A stretch of DNA of 64,000 bases from Sphingomonadales bacterium UBA656. Lineage in GTDB: Bacteria > Pseudomonadota > Alphaproteobacteria > Sphingomonadales > Sphingomonadaceae. The stretch spans positions 1 to 64,000 of the forward strand of contig DBOC01000015.1 of NCBI GenBank assembly GCA_002299895.1, in the 5' to 3' direction. The notes under the pieces are model-generated. The model had not been told where the DNA came from. It saw nothing but the letters and a program-made list of their open reading frames with translations, and ran no database searches. How positions within the stretch are numbered: position 1 is the stretch's first letter; each line of letters opens with the position of its first letter. Shown here one piece after another: positions 8,442 to 15,565 of this stretch. Made by a program: the position numbers and the translations under genes.

Positions 8442-9506
8442 ATGAACATGCGGAAAAAATGGCTAATGGTGGCGTTGGGGGTGGTCGGACTCGTTGGTGC
8501 AATCGCCTATACACAGCGCGATACAATCGCGATGGCGCTTATTAGTCGCGCCGCAGACGGCGCCATGGCGCGCAACGTTATGGCGGATTTGCCCGCTGAC
8601 CAACTGCATGTCGGTTTCTGTGGTACGGGATCTCCTTTACCCAGCCGCGATCGTGCCGCCGCCTGCACTGTGATTATTGCCAACGGTAAGCTGTTCGTGT
8701 TCGACATGGGGGAAGGCTCCGGCGAAACATTGGCGCTGATGGGGATGCCGCTTGATAAAGTGCAAGGTGTATGGCTGACGCATTTGCACAGCGACCATTT
8801 TGAAGGCCTTGGGCCATTTACATTGCAACGTTGGGCTGGAACGAGCGCCAAAACACCTTTGAATGTATCCGGCCCCAGTGGCGTGACTGAAATCACGCAA
8901 GGCTTGAACGCGGCCTATCGTATGGATTCAACCTATCGTATTGCCCATCATGGCGAAGCCGTTGTGCCGCCGTCTGGCTTTGGCATGACGGGGACAGCTA
9001 TTGAGCCTGGGATCGTTTATGACGCCAATGATGTTCGCATCACGGCGTTTGCCGTCGACCATGACCCCATCAAGCCTGCCTTTGGCTATCGCGTCGATTA
9101 TAAGGGCAAGAGCGTTACTATCACTGGCGACACTGCATTTACACCCAAGCTTGTGGCTGCGGCCAAGGGTTCGGATGTCTTGGTGAGCGAGCTTCTTTCC
9201 CCGCGTATCGTCGGCGCGCTCGCCAACAGCGCGCAAAAAGCGGGCATGACAAACCGCGCGAAGATTTTTGATGATATCCAAAATTACCATATCAGCCCCG
9301 AATTGGCTGCTGATGTGGCCAAGTCAGCAGATGTGGGCATGCTCGCCTTTACGCATATTGTGCCATCGGTGCCCAAGCCGCTCGAATTTGCCTTATTGGG
9401 CGAAGCGGGCAGCCATTATGGCGGGCGGATATCGGTAATGCACGATGGTGATGTTATCAGCATCACCGGACCGAAAGCGTTCAAAACGCGCAATTTGCTA
9501 AAATAA
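8442..9506 (+). CDS. Membrane-anchored or exported metallo-beta-lactamase-fold hydrolase
   Basis: The 354-residue protein has a basic start and one hydrophobic segment (residues about 7-23), suggesting a signal anchor that places the enzyme in the periplasm. The catalytic metal motif is THLHSDH (113-119), with a further histidine (H207) and the bridging aspartate in ITGDT (227-231). The pattern HxHxDH plus AVDHDPIKPAFGYR resembles the RNase Z/arylsulfatase branch of the superfamily, but a periplasmic location argues against tRNA processing. The substrate is unknown. An alternative start at the ATG at 8448 would remove only two residues. It is followed 24 bases later by the sterol-desaturase-type gene. 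Confidence 0.8.
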   Translation: MNMRKKWLMVALGVVGLVGAIAYTQRDTIAMALISRAADGAMARNVMADLPADQLHVGFCGTGSPLPSRDRAAACTVIIANGKLFVFDMGEGSGETLALMGMPLDKVQGVWLTHLHSDHFEGLGPFTLQRWAGTSAKTPLNVSGPSGVTEITQGLNAAYRMDSTYRIAHHGEAVVPPSGFGMTGTAIEPGIVYDANDVRITAFAVDHDPIKPAFGYRVDYKGKSVTITGDTAFTPKLVAAAKGSDVLVSELLSPRIVGALANSAQKAGMTNRAKIFDDIQNYHISPELAADVAKSADVGMLAFTHIVPSVPKPLEFALLGEAGSHYGGRISVMHDGDVISITGPKAFKTRNLLK

Positions 9507-9530
9507 TCGCAAAAAGGCTAAAGGCACCAC

Positions 9531-10265
9531 ATGGATAATGTGCATGTCATGATTATGTCGGCTGCGGCGATGACGCTCATTGTGGGCACGCGCTATTTGC
9601 TTGTCAGCGGCGCATTTGCCTGGGCAACAAAGATCCGCGCGCCAGGCCTGTACAATGGCCTTGACCGCCAAATCCGGCGCGAGATCGGCTGGAGCTTGGC
9701 CAGTGCTGCTATCTACGGCATTCCTGCGGGCATTGTCGCTTGGGGCTGGGATAGCTTGGGCTGGACGCAAATCTACACCGATCTGAGTGCGTTTCCATTG
9801 TGGTATCTGCCGGTGTCGATTTTCCTCTATTTGTTTGTGCACGACACTTGGTTTTATTGGACGCACCGCCTGATGCATCGGCCATTTTGGTTCAAGGCCG
9901 CCCATGCCGTTCACCATGACAGCCGACCACCCACCGCATGGGCAGCCATGTCCTTTCACCCGTGGGAGGCGTTGTCAGGCTCTTTGGTCATTCCAATATT
10001 GGTTTTTTTGATCCCCGTTCATGTTGGGGCATTGGGCACGGTGTTAGCGATTATGACGATCATGGGCGTGACCAACCATATGGGGTGGGAATGCTTTCCG
10101 AAATTCATCGTAAACGGCCGTTTGGGACGCTGGCTGATAACGGCGACACATCATCAAAAGCACCATGAGGCATATCGGGGAAATTATGGTTTATATTTCA
10201 GGTTTTGGGACAAAATGTGCGGCACGGATCTTGGGCTCGGCGATTGGAGCCGCCGCCCTCGTTAG
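9531..10265 (+). CDS. Sterol-desaturase/fatty-acid-hydroxylase family di-iron enzyme
   Basis: The 244-residue integral membrane protein carries the histidine boxes that bind a non-haem di-iron centre: HDTWFYWTH with H112 and H116 (104-116), HAVHH (125-129), and HHQKHH (207-212). Hydrophobic helices flank these near residues 8-30, 55-72, 93-105 and 150-180. This superfamily includes CrtZ beta-carotene hydroxylase, but CrtZ is near 160 residues and differently spaced, so I call only the family. The nearby crt operon makes a carotenoid or other terpenoid lipid substrate plausible. The next gene begins inside its 3' end, about 80 bases before the stop. Confidence 0.85.
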   Translation: MDNVHVMIMSAAAMTLIVGTRYLLVSGAFAWATKIRAPGLYNGLDRQIRREIGWSLASAAIYGIPAGIVAWGWDSLGWTQIYTDLSAFPLWYLPVSIFLYLFVHDTWFYWTHRLMHRPFWFKAAHAVHHDSRPPTAWAAMSFHPWEALSGSLVIPILVFLIPVHVGALGTVLAIMTIMGVTNHMGWECFPKFIVNGRLGRWLITATHHQKHHEAYRGNYGLYFRFWDKMCGTDLGLGDWSRRPR

Positions 10266-10659
10266 TGCGGCGGCAGCTGCTGCACCTACAGCAACGCTGG
10301 AGGTCAATATTTCTGGCCTGCGCAGCCAGAAGGGCAATGTTCTGGTCTGCGTTACCGCAAATGCGCGTTTTTTCCCCGACTGCAGCAAAGATCCGAAAAG
10401 TTACCGCGCTACCGTACCGGCGCGCGATTCTGCGCAGGTTTCCCTCCGCGGTATTGCGCAAGGTACTTATGCAATCGCCGTGATTCACGACGAAAATGGC
10501 AATGCTAAAATGGACATGGCTGTCTTCATTCCCAAAGAAGGATTCGGCTTTTCGCGCAACCCCGCTATCCGCACTGGACCGCCCAAGTTCAAAGCTGCCG
10601 CTTTTGCCATTGATGCTGCCCAAATCAGCCAGCAGATTAAAATGAAATATATGCTTTAA
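10186..10659 (+). CDS. DUF2141 domain protein, secreted
   Basis: The product (157 residues from ATG 10186) has a signal peptide with lysine and arginine near residues 10-14, then a hydrophobic alanine-rich core ending in AAAA near residue 34. The mature part is a DUF2141 beta-sandwich: the motif VIHDENGNAKMD and the FGFS segment are typical. Function of DUF2141 is not known. ATG 10186 is preceded by CGGGGA; the more upstream ATG 10165 lacks this. The gene overlaps the hydroxylase gene by 80 bases in another frame, which is a long overlap, and both protein ends look conserved. The pair is probably co-expressed. Confidence 0.8.
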   Translation: MVYISGFGTKCAARILGSAIGAAALVSAAAAAAPTATLEVNISGLRSQKGNVLVCVTANARFFPDCSKDPKSYRATVPARDSAQVSLRGIAQGTYAIAVIHDENGNAKMDMAVFIPKEGFGFSRNPAIRTGPPKFKAAAFAIDAAQISQQIKMKYML

Positions 10660-10791
10660 CCCGTTTTGCTGTGACCTGCTCCGTGCGCCGCACGCGACGC
10701 AGGCGCGTGGTTCATGGCGGGCGGGATAAGCTTTATCTTTTCATCCTGCTCGCGGCTCATCATCCTTTAGCATTGGATTAGAGCGCCATTA

Positions 10792-12006
10792 TCACTTCTT
10801 AAATGGGTTGCTGAACTTCGCGTCTGTGGTCAGGTTATTGTCGTTTAGCGTTAGCAGAAATGCGACCAAGGCGGCTTTTTCATTCTGCGTTAGGTTTAGT
10901 CGCAGCGGTGCGCCTCCGGGTGTTTTTAACCGGTTGTCGAGTGCGGGGCCATTTTGGATGCCGCTATTATAATGTTCGATTACCTGTTCGAGCGTCGAAA
11001 ATCTGCCATCGTGCATGAACGCTCTCGATAATCCGACATTTTTCAGCGAGGGCGATTTGAAAATTCTGGTTTCGTTTGCGTCCAACCCATTGCTGAGCGA
11101 ATTGGCAGCCAAACCGAATGTCGGCGGTTGGTGACAGGCCGCACAACCTGCACCGCCTTGACCTGGTCCAGTCATAAACAATTGATGCCCCAATTCTTCT
11201 GATGCGGAAAAACCGGCTAGCGCAACGTTAAGGTTCCGGTTGGGTGCCGCCGCATTAAATACTTGCGCATAGGCTGTGTCCCATCGGCTGGCGGCGGAAA
11301 TCATCGCGCGGGTAAACTGGGCCAACGCCTGCTGTATGCGCGCTTCGGTGATTGCGGAATTGCCGAAAGCAAGCGTGAACAGATCTGGATAATATGTGGA
11401 TGCCGCCAATTTGGTCAGCAGGGCATTAATCCCGCCATGTGTCGCGTCAAAACCCATTTCTATAGGATGAATAATGGGCTGGCTAACCTGCAACTCCAGC
11501 GAAGCAGCACGCTTGTCCCAAAACATGGTGCCGGGACGATAATATCGAATATTGCCGAGCCGCATGGCATGCGCACTGGTGAAGGCTGTTCCCGAAAATC
11601 CCGTGCTGAATCTATTGGGATCGTCAAATCCATTGGCTTGTTGGTGGCATGAAGCACAGGCCGTCGTATCATTCACGCTCAGCCTTTTGTCGTAAAACAA
11701 CACTCTGCCAAGCGTAGCCACACGGTCATTAATCGGATTGTTATTAGGGCTGTTGTCCAGCGCCGCCACGGTTGCATCATAATAAGCAGGCAAGACGGGG
11801 TTTGCGTAGTTATCCAGTCGGTTCACATCGATAGTGGTAAAATCGACAATGCCCGATATCGGTGTTGCTGGGGGAGGCGGCGGTGTCACGGCAGCAATGG
11901 TGACCGTAGGGGCGGCAGAATTGGATGTTGTGTCGCCACCGCAGCCAGACAAAATGGCGCTAAGCGGGAAAATGATTCCTAAGGCCGCTATTTTAATCTT
12001 TTGCAA
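10792..12006 (-). CDS. Di-haem cytochrome c peroxidase / MauG-family lipoprotein
   Basis: The 404-residue protein has a lipoprotein signal: basic start, hydrophobic core and lipobox LSGC with C22 as the lipidated residue. Two haem c motifs are visible, CASCH (117-121) and CAACH (288-292), as in bacterial di-haem peroxidases that reduce hydrogen peroxide with electrons from cytochrome c or modify proteins as MauG does. A proline-rich linker (41-50) follows the signal. The start is TTG 12006, chosen because a strong AGGAGG lies seven to eight bases upstream. It is transcribed away from thiC; a 20-base palindrome in the shared intergenic region may control it. Confidence 0.88.
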   Translation of the reverse strand: MQKIKIAALGIIFPLSAILSGCGGDTTSNSAAPTVTIAAVTPPPPPATPISGIVDFTTIDVNRLDNYANPVLPAYYDATVAALDNSPNNNPINDRVATLGRVLFYDKRLSVNDTTACASCHQQANGFDDPNRFSTGFSGTAFTSAHAMRLGNIRYYRPGTMFWDKRAASLELQVSQPIIHPIEMGFDATHGGINALLTKLAASTYYPDLFTLAFGNSAITEARIQQALAQFTRAMISAASRWDTAYAQVFNAAAPNRNLNVALAGFSASEELGHQLFMTGPGQGGAGCAACHQPPTFGLAANSLSNGLDANETRIFKSPSLKNVGLSRAFMHDGRFSTLEQVIEHYNSGIQNGPALDNRLKTPGGAPLRLNLTQNEKAALVAFLLTLNDNNLTTDAKFSNPFKK

Positions 12007-12090
12007 AAGCCCCTCCTATTGCTTCTCAGGTTGAATAGATCCTGACATTTCCTAAGTACATCAGACTTTATGAATATAAAGCAACAATTT

Positions 12091-12110
12091 TTATTGTTAT
12101 ATTACAATAA
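12091..12110. promoter_or_regulatory. AT-rich palindrome, candidate operator between peroxidase and thiC
   Basis: TTATTGT (12091-12097) and ACAATAA (12104-12110) form perfect 7-base inverted arms separated by six bases. It overlaps a second inverted repeat AACAAT-TTTT-ATTGTT (12083-12098). The site lies 85 bases upstream of the peroxidase start and 90 bases before the TPP riboswitch. Symmetry, AT-richness and position fit a dimeric regulator; which one is unknown. Confidence 0.5.
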
Positions 12111-12198
12111 TTTAACAAATATCACATAATGATTAATTCTTGGGCAAACATGCTGAAACCAGCTGGCGCCATTAGGGGATGCTGGACAGTTTTCGTCA

Positions 12199-12310
12199 TA
12201 TCACCTAAGCGATTGTCATCCCCGGGGAGTCGCATGACTGAGAGGCGGTGCTGCAATGCCCGCGACCCGCTGAACCTGATCCCGTTTGCACGGGCGTAGG
12301 GAGGTGAGAC
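12199..12310 (+). ncRNA. TPP riboswitch (THI element) of thiC
   Basis: The conserved thi-box blocks are present in order: GGGGAGT at 12224-12230, CTGAGAGG near 12238-12245, the GAACCTGATC block (12272-12281) and GCGTAGGGAG (12294-12303). The closing helix can use TCACCT (12201-12206) with AGGTGA (12302-12307). Thiamine diphosphate binding by this family turns off thiamine genes; here thiC follows 84 bases downstream. Aptamer identity is clear; exact ends are approximate. Confidence 0.95.
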
Positions 12311-12315
12311 CGCAA

Positions 12316-12332
12316 CCAGTCCGGTGGACTGG
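12316..12332 (+). other. Perfect 7-bp hairpin in thiC leader
   Basis: CCAGTCC (12316-12322), loop GGT, GGACTGG (12326-12332). It lies between the TPP aptamer and the Shine-Dalgarno hairpin of thiC and has no following T-run. It probably spaces or stabilises the expression platform. Confidence 0.5.
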
Positions 12333-12364
12333 CGAGGACCAACCCCGGTCTTCACGCTTACTCG

Positions 12365-12388
12365 CTCTCCTTATGATATTTTGGAGAG
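12365..12388 (+). promoter_or_regulatory. Shine-Dalgarno-sequestering hairpin of thiC
   Basis: CTCTCC (12365-12370) pairs perfectly with GGAGAG (12383-12388), which is the thiC Shine-Dalgarno five bases before ATG 12394. The left arm can alternatively pair with the aptamer's 3' strand (GGAG 12300-12303 with CTCC 12367-12370, plus GAG 12306-12308 with CTC 12361-12363). This gives a mutually exclusive switch acting on translation. Confidence 0.7.
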
Positions 12389-12393
12389 ATGAC

Positions 12394-14253
12394 ATGGCAG
12401 ACGTCCCAGCACGCACGGAAATCGGCGTAACCACTGGTCCCATTCGCGGCAGCAAGAAAATCTATGTTGGCCCGTTGAATGTCGCCATGCGCGAAATTCA
12501 TTTGGAGCCATCTTCAGGTCAGCCTCCTGTGCGTGTCTATGACACCAGCGGCCCTTATACCGATAGCAATGCGCGTATCGACATCAGCGTTGGCCTCAAT
12601 GAAATCCGTCGCCCATGGATTATACAACGCGGCGATGTGACTGAGGTTCCCCAGCGCGAAGTAAAGCCTGAAGACAATGGCCAGCTTGGCCCCGACCGCA
12701 GCGGCGGCGTCGCGCCATTCCCCAATGTCCGCAAAAAAGTCCTTCGTGCCAAGCCCGGCATGAATGTCAGCCAGATGCATTATGCGCGCAAGGGCATCAT
12801 CACCCCTGAAATGGAATATGTCGCCGAACGCGAAAATCTGGGTCGCGCGCGTCTCGCCGAGTATAAGCGCGATGGCGAGAGCTTTGGCGCGTCAATCCCT
12901 GATTATGTCACGCCCGAATTTGTCCGCGACGAAGTCGCCCGTGGCCGCGCGATCATTCCCAACAATATCAACCACCCTGAATCCGAGCCGATGGCGATTG
13001 GCCGCAATTTCTTGGTCAAGATTAACGCCAATATCGGCAACAGCGCGGTTGCGTCCGATGTCGCGACCGAGGTCGACAAGATGGTCTGGTCAATCCGTTG
13101 GGGCGCGGACACCGTCATGGACCTGTCGACGGGCCGCAATATTCACGACACGCGTGAATGGATCATCCGCAACTCGCCTGTGCCCATTGGCACCGTGCCG
13201 ATTTATCAAGCATTGGAAAAGGTCGGCGGCGTGGCAGAGGACCTGACATGGGAAATCTTCGCCGATACGTTGATTGAGCAAGCCGAACAGGGCGTCGATT
13301 ATTTCACCATCCATGCGGGCGTTCGTTTGCCTTATGTCCCATTGGCGGCAAAGCGCATGACCGGCATTGTGTCACGCGGCGGCAGCATCATGGCGAAATG
13401 GTGCTTGGCGCATCACAAGGAAAGCTTCCTCTACGAACGCTTCGATGAGATCACCGAGATTATGAAGGCCTATGACGTCGCCTATTCGCTCGGCGACGGC
13501 CTGCGTCCCGGCAGCATTTATGACGCCAATGACGAGGCGCAATTTGCCGAACTCTATACGCTGGGCGAACTTACCAAGCGTGCTTGGGCGCAGGATGTGC
13601 AGGTGATGATTGAAGGGCCCGGCCATGTGCCGATGCACAAGATCAAGGAAAATATGGAGAAGCAGTTGGAGGCATGCGGCGAGGCACCATTCTACACGCT
13701 TGGACCGCTCACCACCGATATCGCACCGGGATATGACCATATCACCAGCGGAATTGGCGCGGCGCAGATCGGCTGGTATGGCACCGCGATGCTCTGCTAT
13801 GTCACGCCCAAGGAGCATTTGGGTCTACCTGACCGCGACGATGTGAAGGTCGGCGTTGTCACGTATAAACTTGCCGCCCATGCTGCCGACTTGGCCAAGG
13901 GCCATCCCGCGGCGCAAGTGCGCGACGATGCGCTCAGCAAGGCCCGCTTCGAATTTCGCTGGCGCGACCAATTCAACCTGAGCCTCGATCCTGATACGGC
14001 CGAGCAATATCATGACCAGACACTTCCAGCCGAAGGTGCAAAGTCCGCGCATTTTTGTTCGATGTGTGGGCCGAAATTCTGCTCGATGAAAATCAGCCAA
14101 GAAGTGCGCGATTTCGCCAAGCTACAAAATCAGGGCGCCGAGAGCTTCGTCGCGGCGGAAGAGGCCGAAGCCGGAATGGCGCATATGAGCAAGGTCTATG
14201 ACGAAACCGGCCGTGAGCTGTACATGGGCGCTGGTGACAGGGAGCATGATTGA
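12394..14253 (+). CDS. thiC: Phosphomethylpyrimidine synthase ThiC
   Basis: ThiC is a radical-SAM enzyme that rearranges aminoimidazole ribotide into the hydroxymethylpyrimidine phosphate of thiamine. The 619-residue protein is of family length and has the C-terminal 4Fe-4S motif C-x2-C-x4-C (C555, C558, C563 in CSMCGPKFCSMK). Highly conserved internal stretches such as SRGGSIMAKWCL and MIEGPGHVPMHKI are intact. ATG 12394 is preceded by a good GGAGAG; a longer frame from 12286 would run through the riboswitch leader and is rejected. Expression is very likely repressed by thiamine diphosphate through the leader. Confidence 0.98.
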   Translation: MADVPARTEIGVTTGPIRGSKKIYVGPLNVAMREIHLEPSSGQPPVRVYDTSGPYTDSNARIDISVGLNEIRRPWIIQRGDVTEVPQREVKPEDNGQLGPDRSGGVAPFPNVRKKVLRAKPGMNVSQMHYARKGIITPEMEYVAERENLGRARLAEYKRDGESFGASIPDYVTPEFVRDEVARGRAIIPNNINHPESEPMAIGRNFLVKINANIGNSAVASDVATEVDKMVWSIRWGADTVMDLSTGRNIHDTREWIIRNSPVPIGTVPIYQALEKVGGVAEDLTWEIFADTLIEQAEQGVDYFTIHAGVRLPYVPLAAKRMTGIVSRGGSIMAKWCLAHHKESFLYERFDEITEIMKAYDVAYSLGDGLRPGSIYDANDEAQFAELYTLGELTKRAWAQDVQVMIEGPGHVPMHKIKENMEKQLEACGEAPFYTLGPLTTDIAPGYDHITSGIGAAQIGWYGTAMLCYVTPKEHLGLPDRDDVKVGVVTYKLAAHAADLAKGHPAAQVRDDALSKARFEFRWRDQFNLSLDPDTAEQYHDQTLPAEGAKSAHFCSMCGPKFCSMKISQEVRDFAKLQNQGAESFVAAEEAEAGMAHMSKVYDETGRELYMGAGDREHD

Positions 14254-14311
14254 GGGAACAGACCGCGTTATTGGCGCGTGACATTCTGGCGGGTTGGGTT
14301 AGGGTTGGGGC

Positions 14312-14647
14312 ATGACCGCGACACCCAAAAACCCCAGCTGGTTTGATATAAGCATGGATGCCTGGGCGCTGGCCGCGGTATCAAACATCGTTATCGCGAT
14401 GCGCATCGGCCGTCTGGCGCAAGGCGGGCCGGCGGCTGCGGAAGAGGCGGTGCGGATGGTGTCGGAGAAGGTTACGGCGAACATGGCGCTTGGCTGTGAC
14501 TTGATGTCCGGAAAGCTTGGGAGCAGCCCAGAGGCCATCGTCAGCGCCAGCATCGCGCATTATTCCAAAAGCGTGGGTGCCAACCGGAAACGGCTAAGCG
14601 GTAAACTTGCCACATCGATGCCCGAAAATGGTGGTGAGCAGGAATAA
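14312..14647 (+). CDS. Small helical protein of unknown function
   Basis: I do not recognise this 111-residue protein with certainty. It is predicted mostly alpha-helical, with an amphipathic pattern (DAWALAAVSNIVIAMRIGRL near residues 15-34), no transmembrane segment and no signal. The composition and the repeated A/S-x3-A spacing faintly resemble phasin-like granule-associated proteins, but this is not enough for a name. It begins 58 bases after thiC with a GGTTGGGG ribosome site just before the ATG. It may be in the thiC transcript or have its own promoter. Confidence 0.6.
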   Translation: MTATPKNPSWFDISMDAWALAAVSNIVIAMRIGRLAQGGPAAAEEAVRMVSEKVTANMALGCDLMSGKLGSSPEAIVSASIAHYSKSVGANRKRLSGKLATSMPENGGEQE

Positions 14648-14668
14648 GTCGTTATTTTCGCTTCTAGT

Positions 14669-14697
14669 TTGCACATTATTTAAATCAGGCGTATATG
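14669..14697 (+). promoter_or_regulatory. Sigma-70-type promoter for cspA
   Basis: TTGCAC (14669-14674), spacer of 17 bases, TATATG (14692-14697). This predicts a start near 14704 and a 5' leader of about 140 bases before the cold-shock gene, similar to the long leaders of cspA genes. Confidence 0.55.
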
Positions 14698-14703
14698 GGA
14701 TGC

Positions 14704-14845
14704 ACGCTATCGTCGACCGCGACGGATTTTTGAGGCGCGTCGCCGATCCCATGATCGGAGCGGGCAACGTTTTTCCCTACCACGACTTGGCTACCCACCT
14801 GGCGCTTTTGTCCGGTGGTCACCTGTTTCGTGAAAGGAACATATT
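14704..14845 (+). promoter_or_regulatory. Structured 5' leader of cold-shock gene
   Basis: The inferred leader contains at least two hairpins: CCGATC-CCAT-GATCGG around 14743-14758 and a stem with CCACC/GGTGG arms in 14797-14820, the latter ending about 20 bases before the GAAAGGAAC ribosome site. Long structured leaders act as RNA thermosensors in known cspA genes; here this is inference from structure and position. Confidence 0.4.
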
Positions 14846-15055
14846 ATGCCCGTAGGCACCGTAAAATTTTTCAATGCAGACAAAGGCTATGGCTTTATCG
14901 CGCCCGATGGCGGCGGTGATGACAGCTTCGTACACATTTCGGCTGTTCAGGCAGCTGGCATGCACACGCTGGATAAAGAACAGCGCGTGAATTTCGAAGT
15001 CGAAGTTGGCCGCAATGGTAAGGCTTCGGCCATCAACCTGTCCGCAGCTGATTAA
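14846..15055 (+). CDS. cspA: Cold-shock-domain protein
   Basis: A 69-residue single cold-shock domain that binds single-stranded RNA and DNA and melts secondary structure. RNP1 is seen at residues 13-18 (KGYGFI) and RNP2 at 28-32 (FVHIS). The aromatic residues F8, F9, Y15, F17, F28 and H30 that stack on bases are kept. A strong ribosome site (AAAGGAA) precedes the ATG. The gene has its own promoter and leader and ends in a strong terminator, so it is monocistronic. Which paralogue it is (cold-inducible or constitutive) cannot be told from sequence. Confidence 0.95.
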   Translation: MPVGTVKFFNADKGYGFIAPDGGGDDSFVHISAVQAAGMHTLDKEQRVNFEVEVGRNGKASAINLSAAD

Positions 15056-15070
15056 TCAGCCGCAAAAGCG

Positions 15071-15105
15071 AAAAAAAAGGGCTGCCGAAAGGCGGCCCTT
15101 TTTTT
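15071..15105 (+). terminator. Rho-independent terminator of cspA
   Basis: Stem AAAAAGGGCTGCC (15074-15086), tetraloop GAAA, GGCGGCCCTTTTT (15091-15103) with one G.T wobble, followed by further Ts. The A-run upstream means it may also function on the minus strand for the gene ending at 15123. Confidence 0.92.
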
Positions 15106-15122
15106 GTGTCGCGCGCTGATGC

Positions 15123-15434
15123 TCAGTCGAACAATTCTTCCAGAAACGACTTTTTACGTTTCTTATACGGGTAGCCATGACCATAGCCTTGGTGCGGCAT
15201 GGGATAGCCTTGTGGGGCAAAGCCGCCTTGGGGTGGCGGTGGTGCTTGTGGGGCAGGCGCGGGTTGCGTGGGCATTTCGGCAGCGGCGCTGCGTTCGATA
15301 ATCTTATCTAGCTCACCGCGATCCAGCCATACGCCGCGGCATTGCGGGCAATAATCAATTTCGACACCTTGGCGATCACTCATGACCAACGGTACCTTGC
15401 ATACAGGGCAAGGCATTCCAACGGCTGCATTCAT
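15123..15434 (-). CDS. TFIIB-type zinc-ribbon protein
   Basis: The 103-residue protein has a zinc ribbon with C9-x2-C12 and C29-x2-C32, followed by GVWLDRGELDKII, which is the hallmark of the zf-TFIIB domain family. The C-terminal half is low-complexity proline/glycine/tyrosine-rich and ends with a basic-then-acidic tail (KKRKKSFLEELFD). The cellular role of this family is not known. ATG 15434 is chosen because AGGAGA lies at the right distance; a longer frame to 15509 lacks this. It converges on cspA and shares its bidirectional terminator. Confidence 0.85.
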   Translation of the reverse strand: MNAAVGMPCPVCKVPLVMSDRQGVEIDYCPQCRGVWLDRGELDKIIERSAAAEMPTQPAPAPQAPPPPQGGFAPQGYPMPHQGYGHGYPYKKRKKSFLEELFD

Positions 15435-15565
15435 TTCGGGTCTCCTCTTGAACTTATGAAGCGGTCCGACATCGCCGTCACATGACGACCAGAGGGGCCC
15501 GGCCCGCATTTTCCGAACTGGGCATTGTGCCGCCGGATTTCAAGATGGTTACCCGCTTCGATGTA

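Noticed and set aside
9531..10265. Naming this gene crtZ
   Set aside because: Length and histidine-box spacing do not match CrtZ; proximity to crt genes alone is not enough.
10660..10791. Terminator between DUF2141 and the peroxidase gene
   Set aside because: The gap has GC-rich stretches but I could not find a stem followed by a T-run on either strand.
12286..12393. N-terminal extension of ThiC from 12286
   Set aside because: It would translate the riboswitch tail and leader hairpins. The ribosome site and family start fit ATG 12394.
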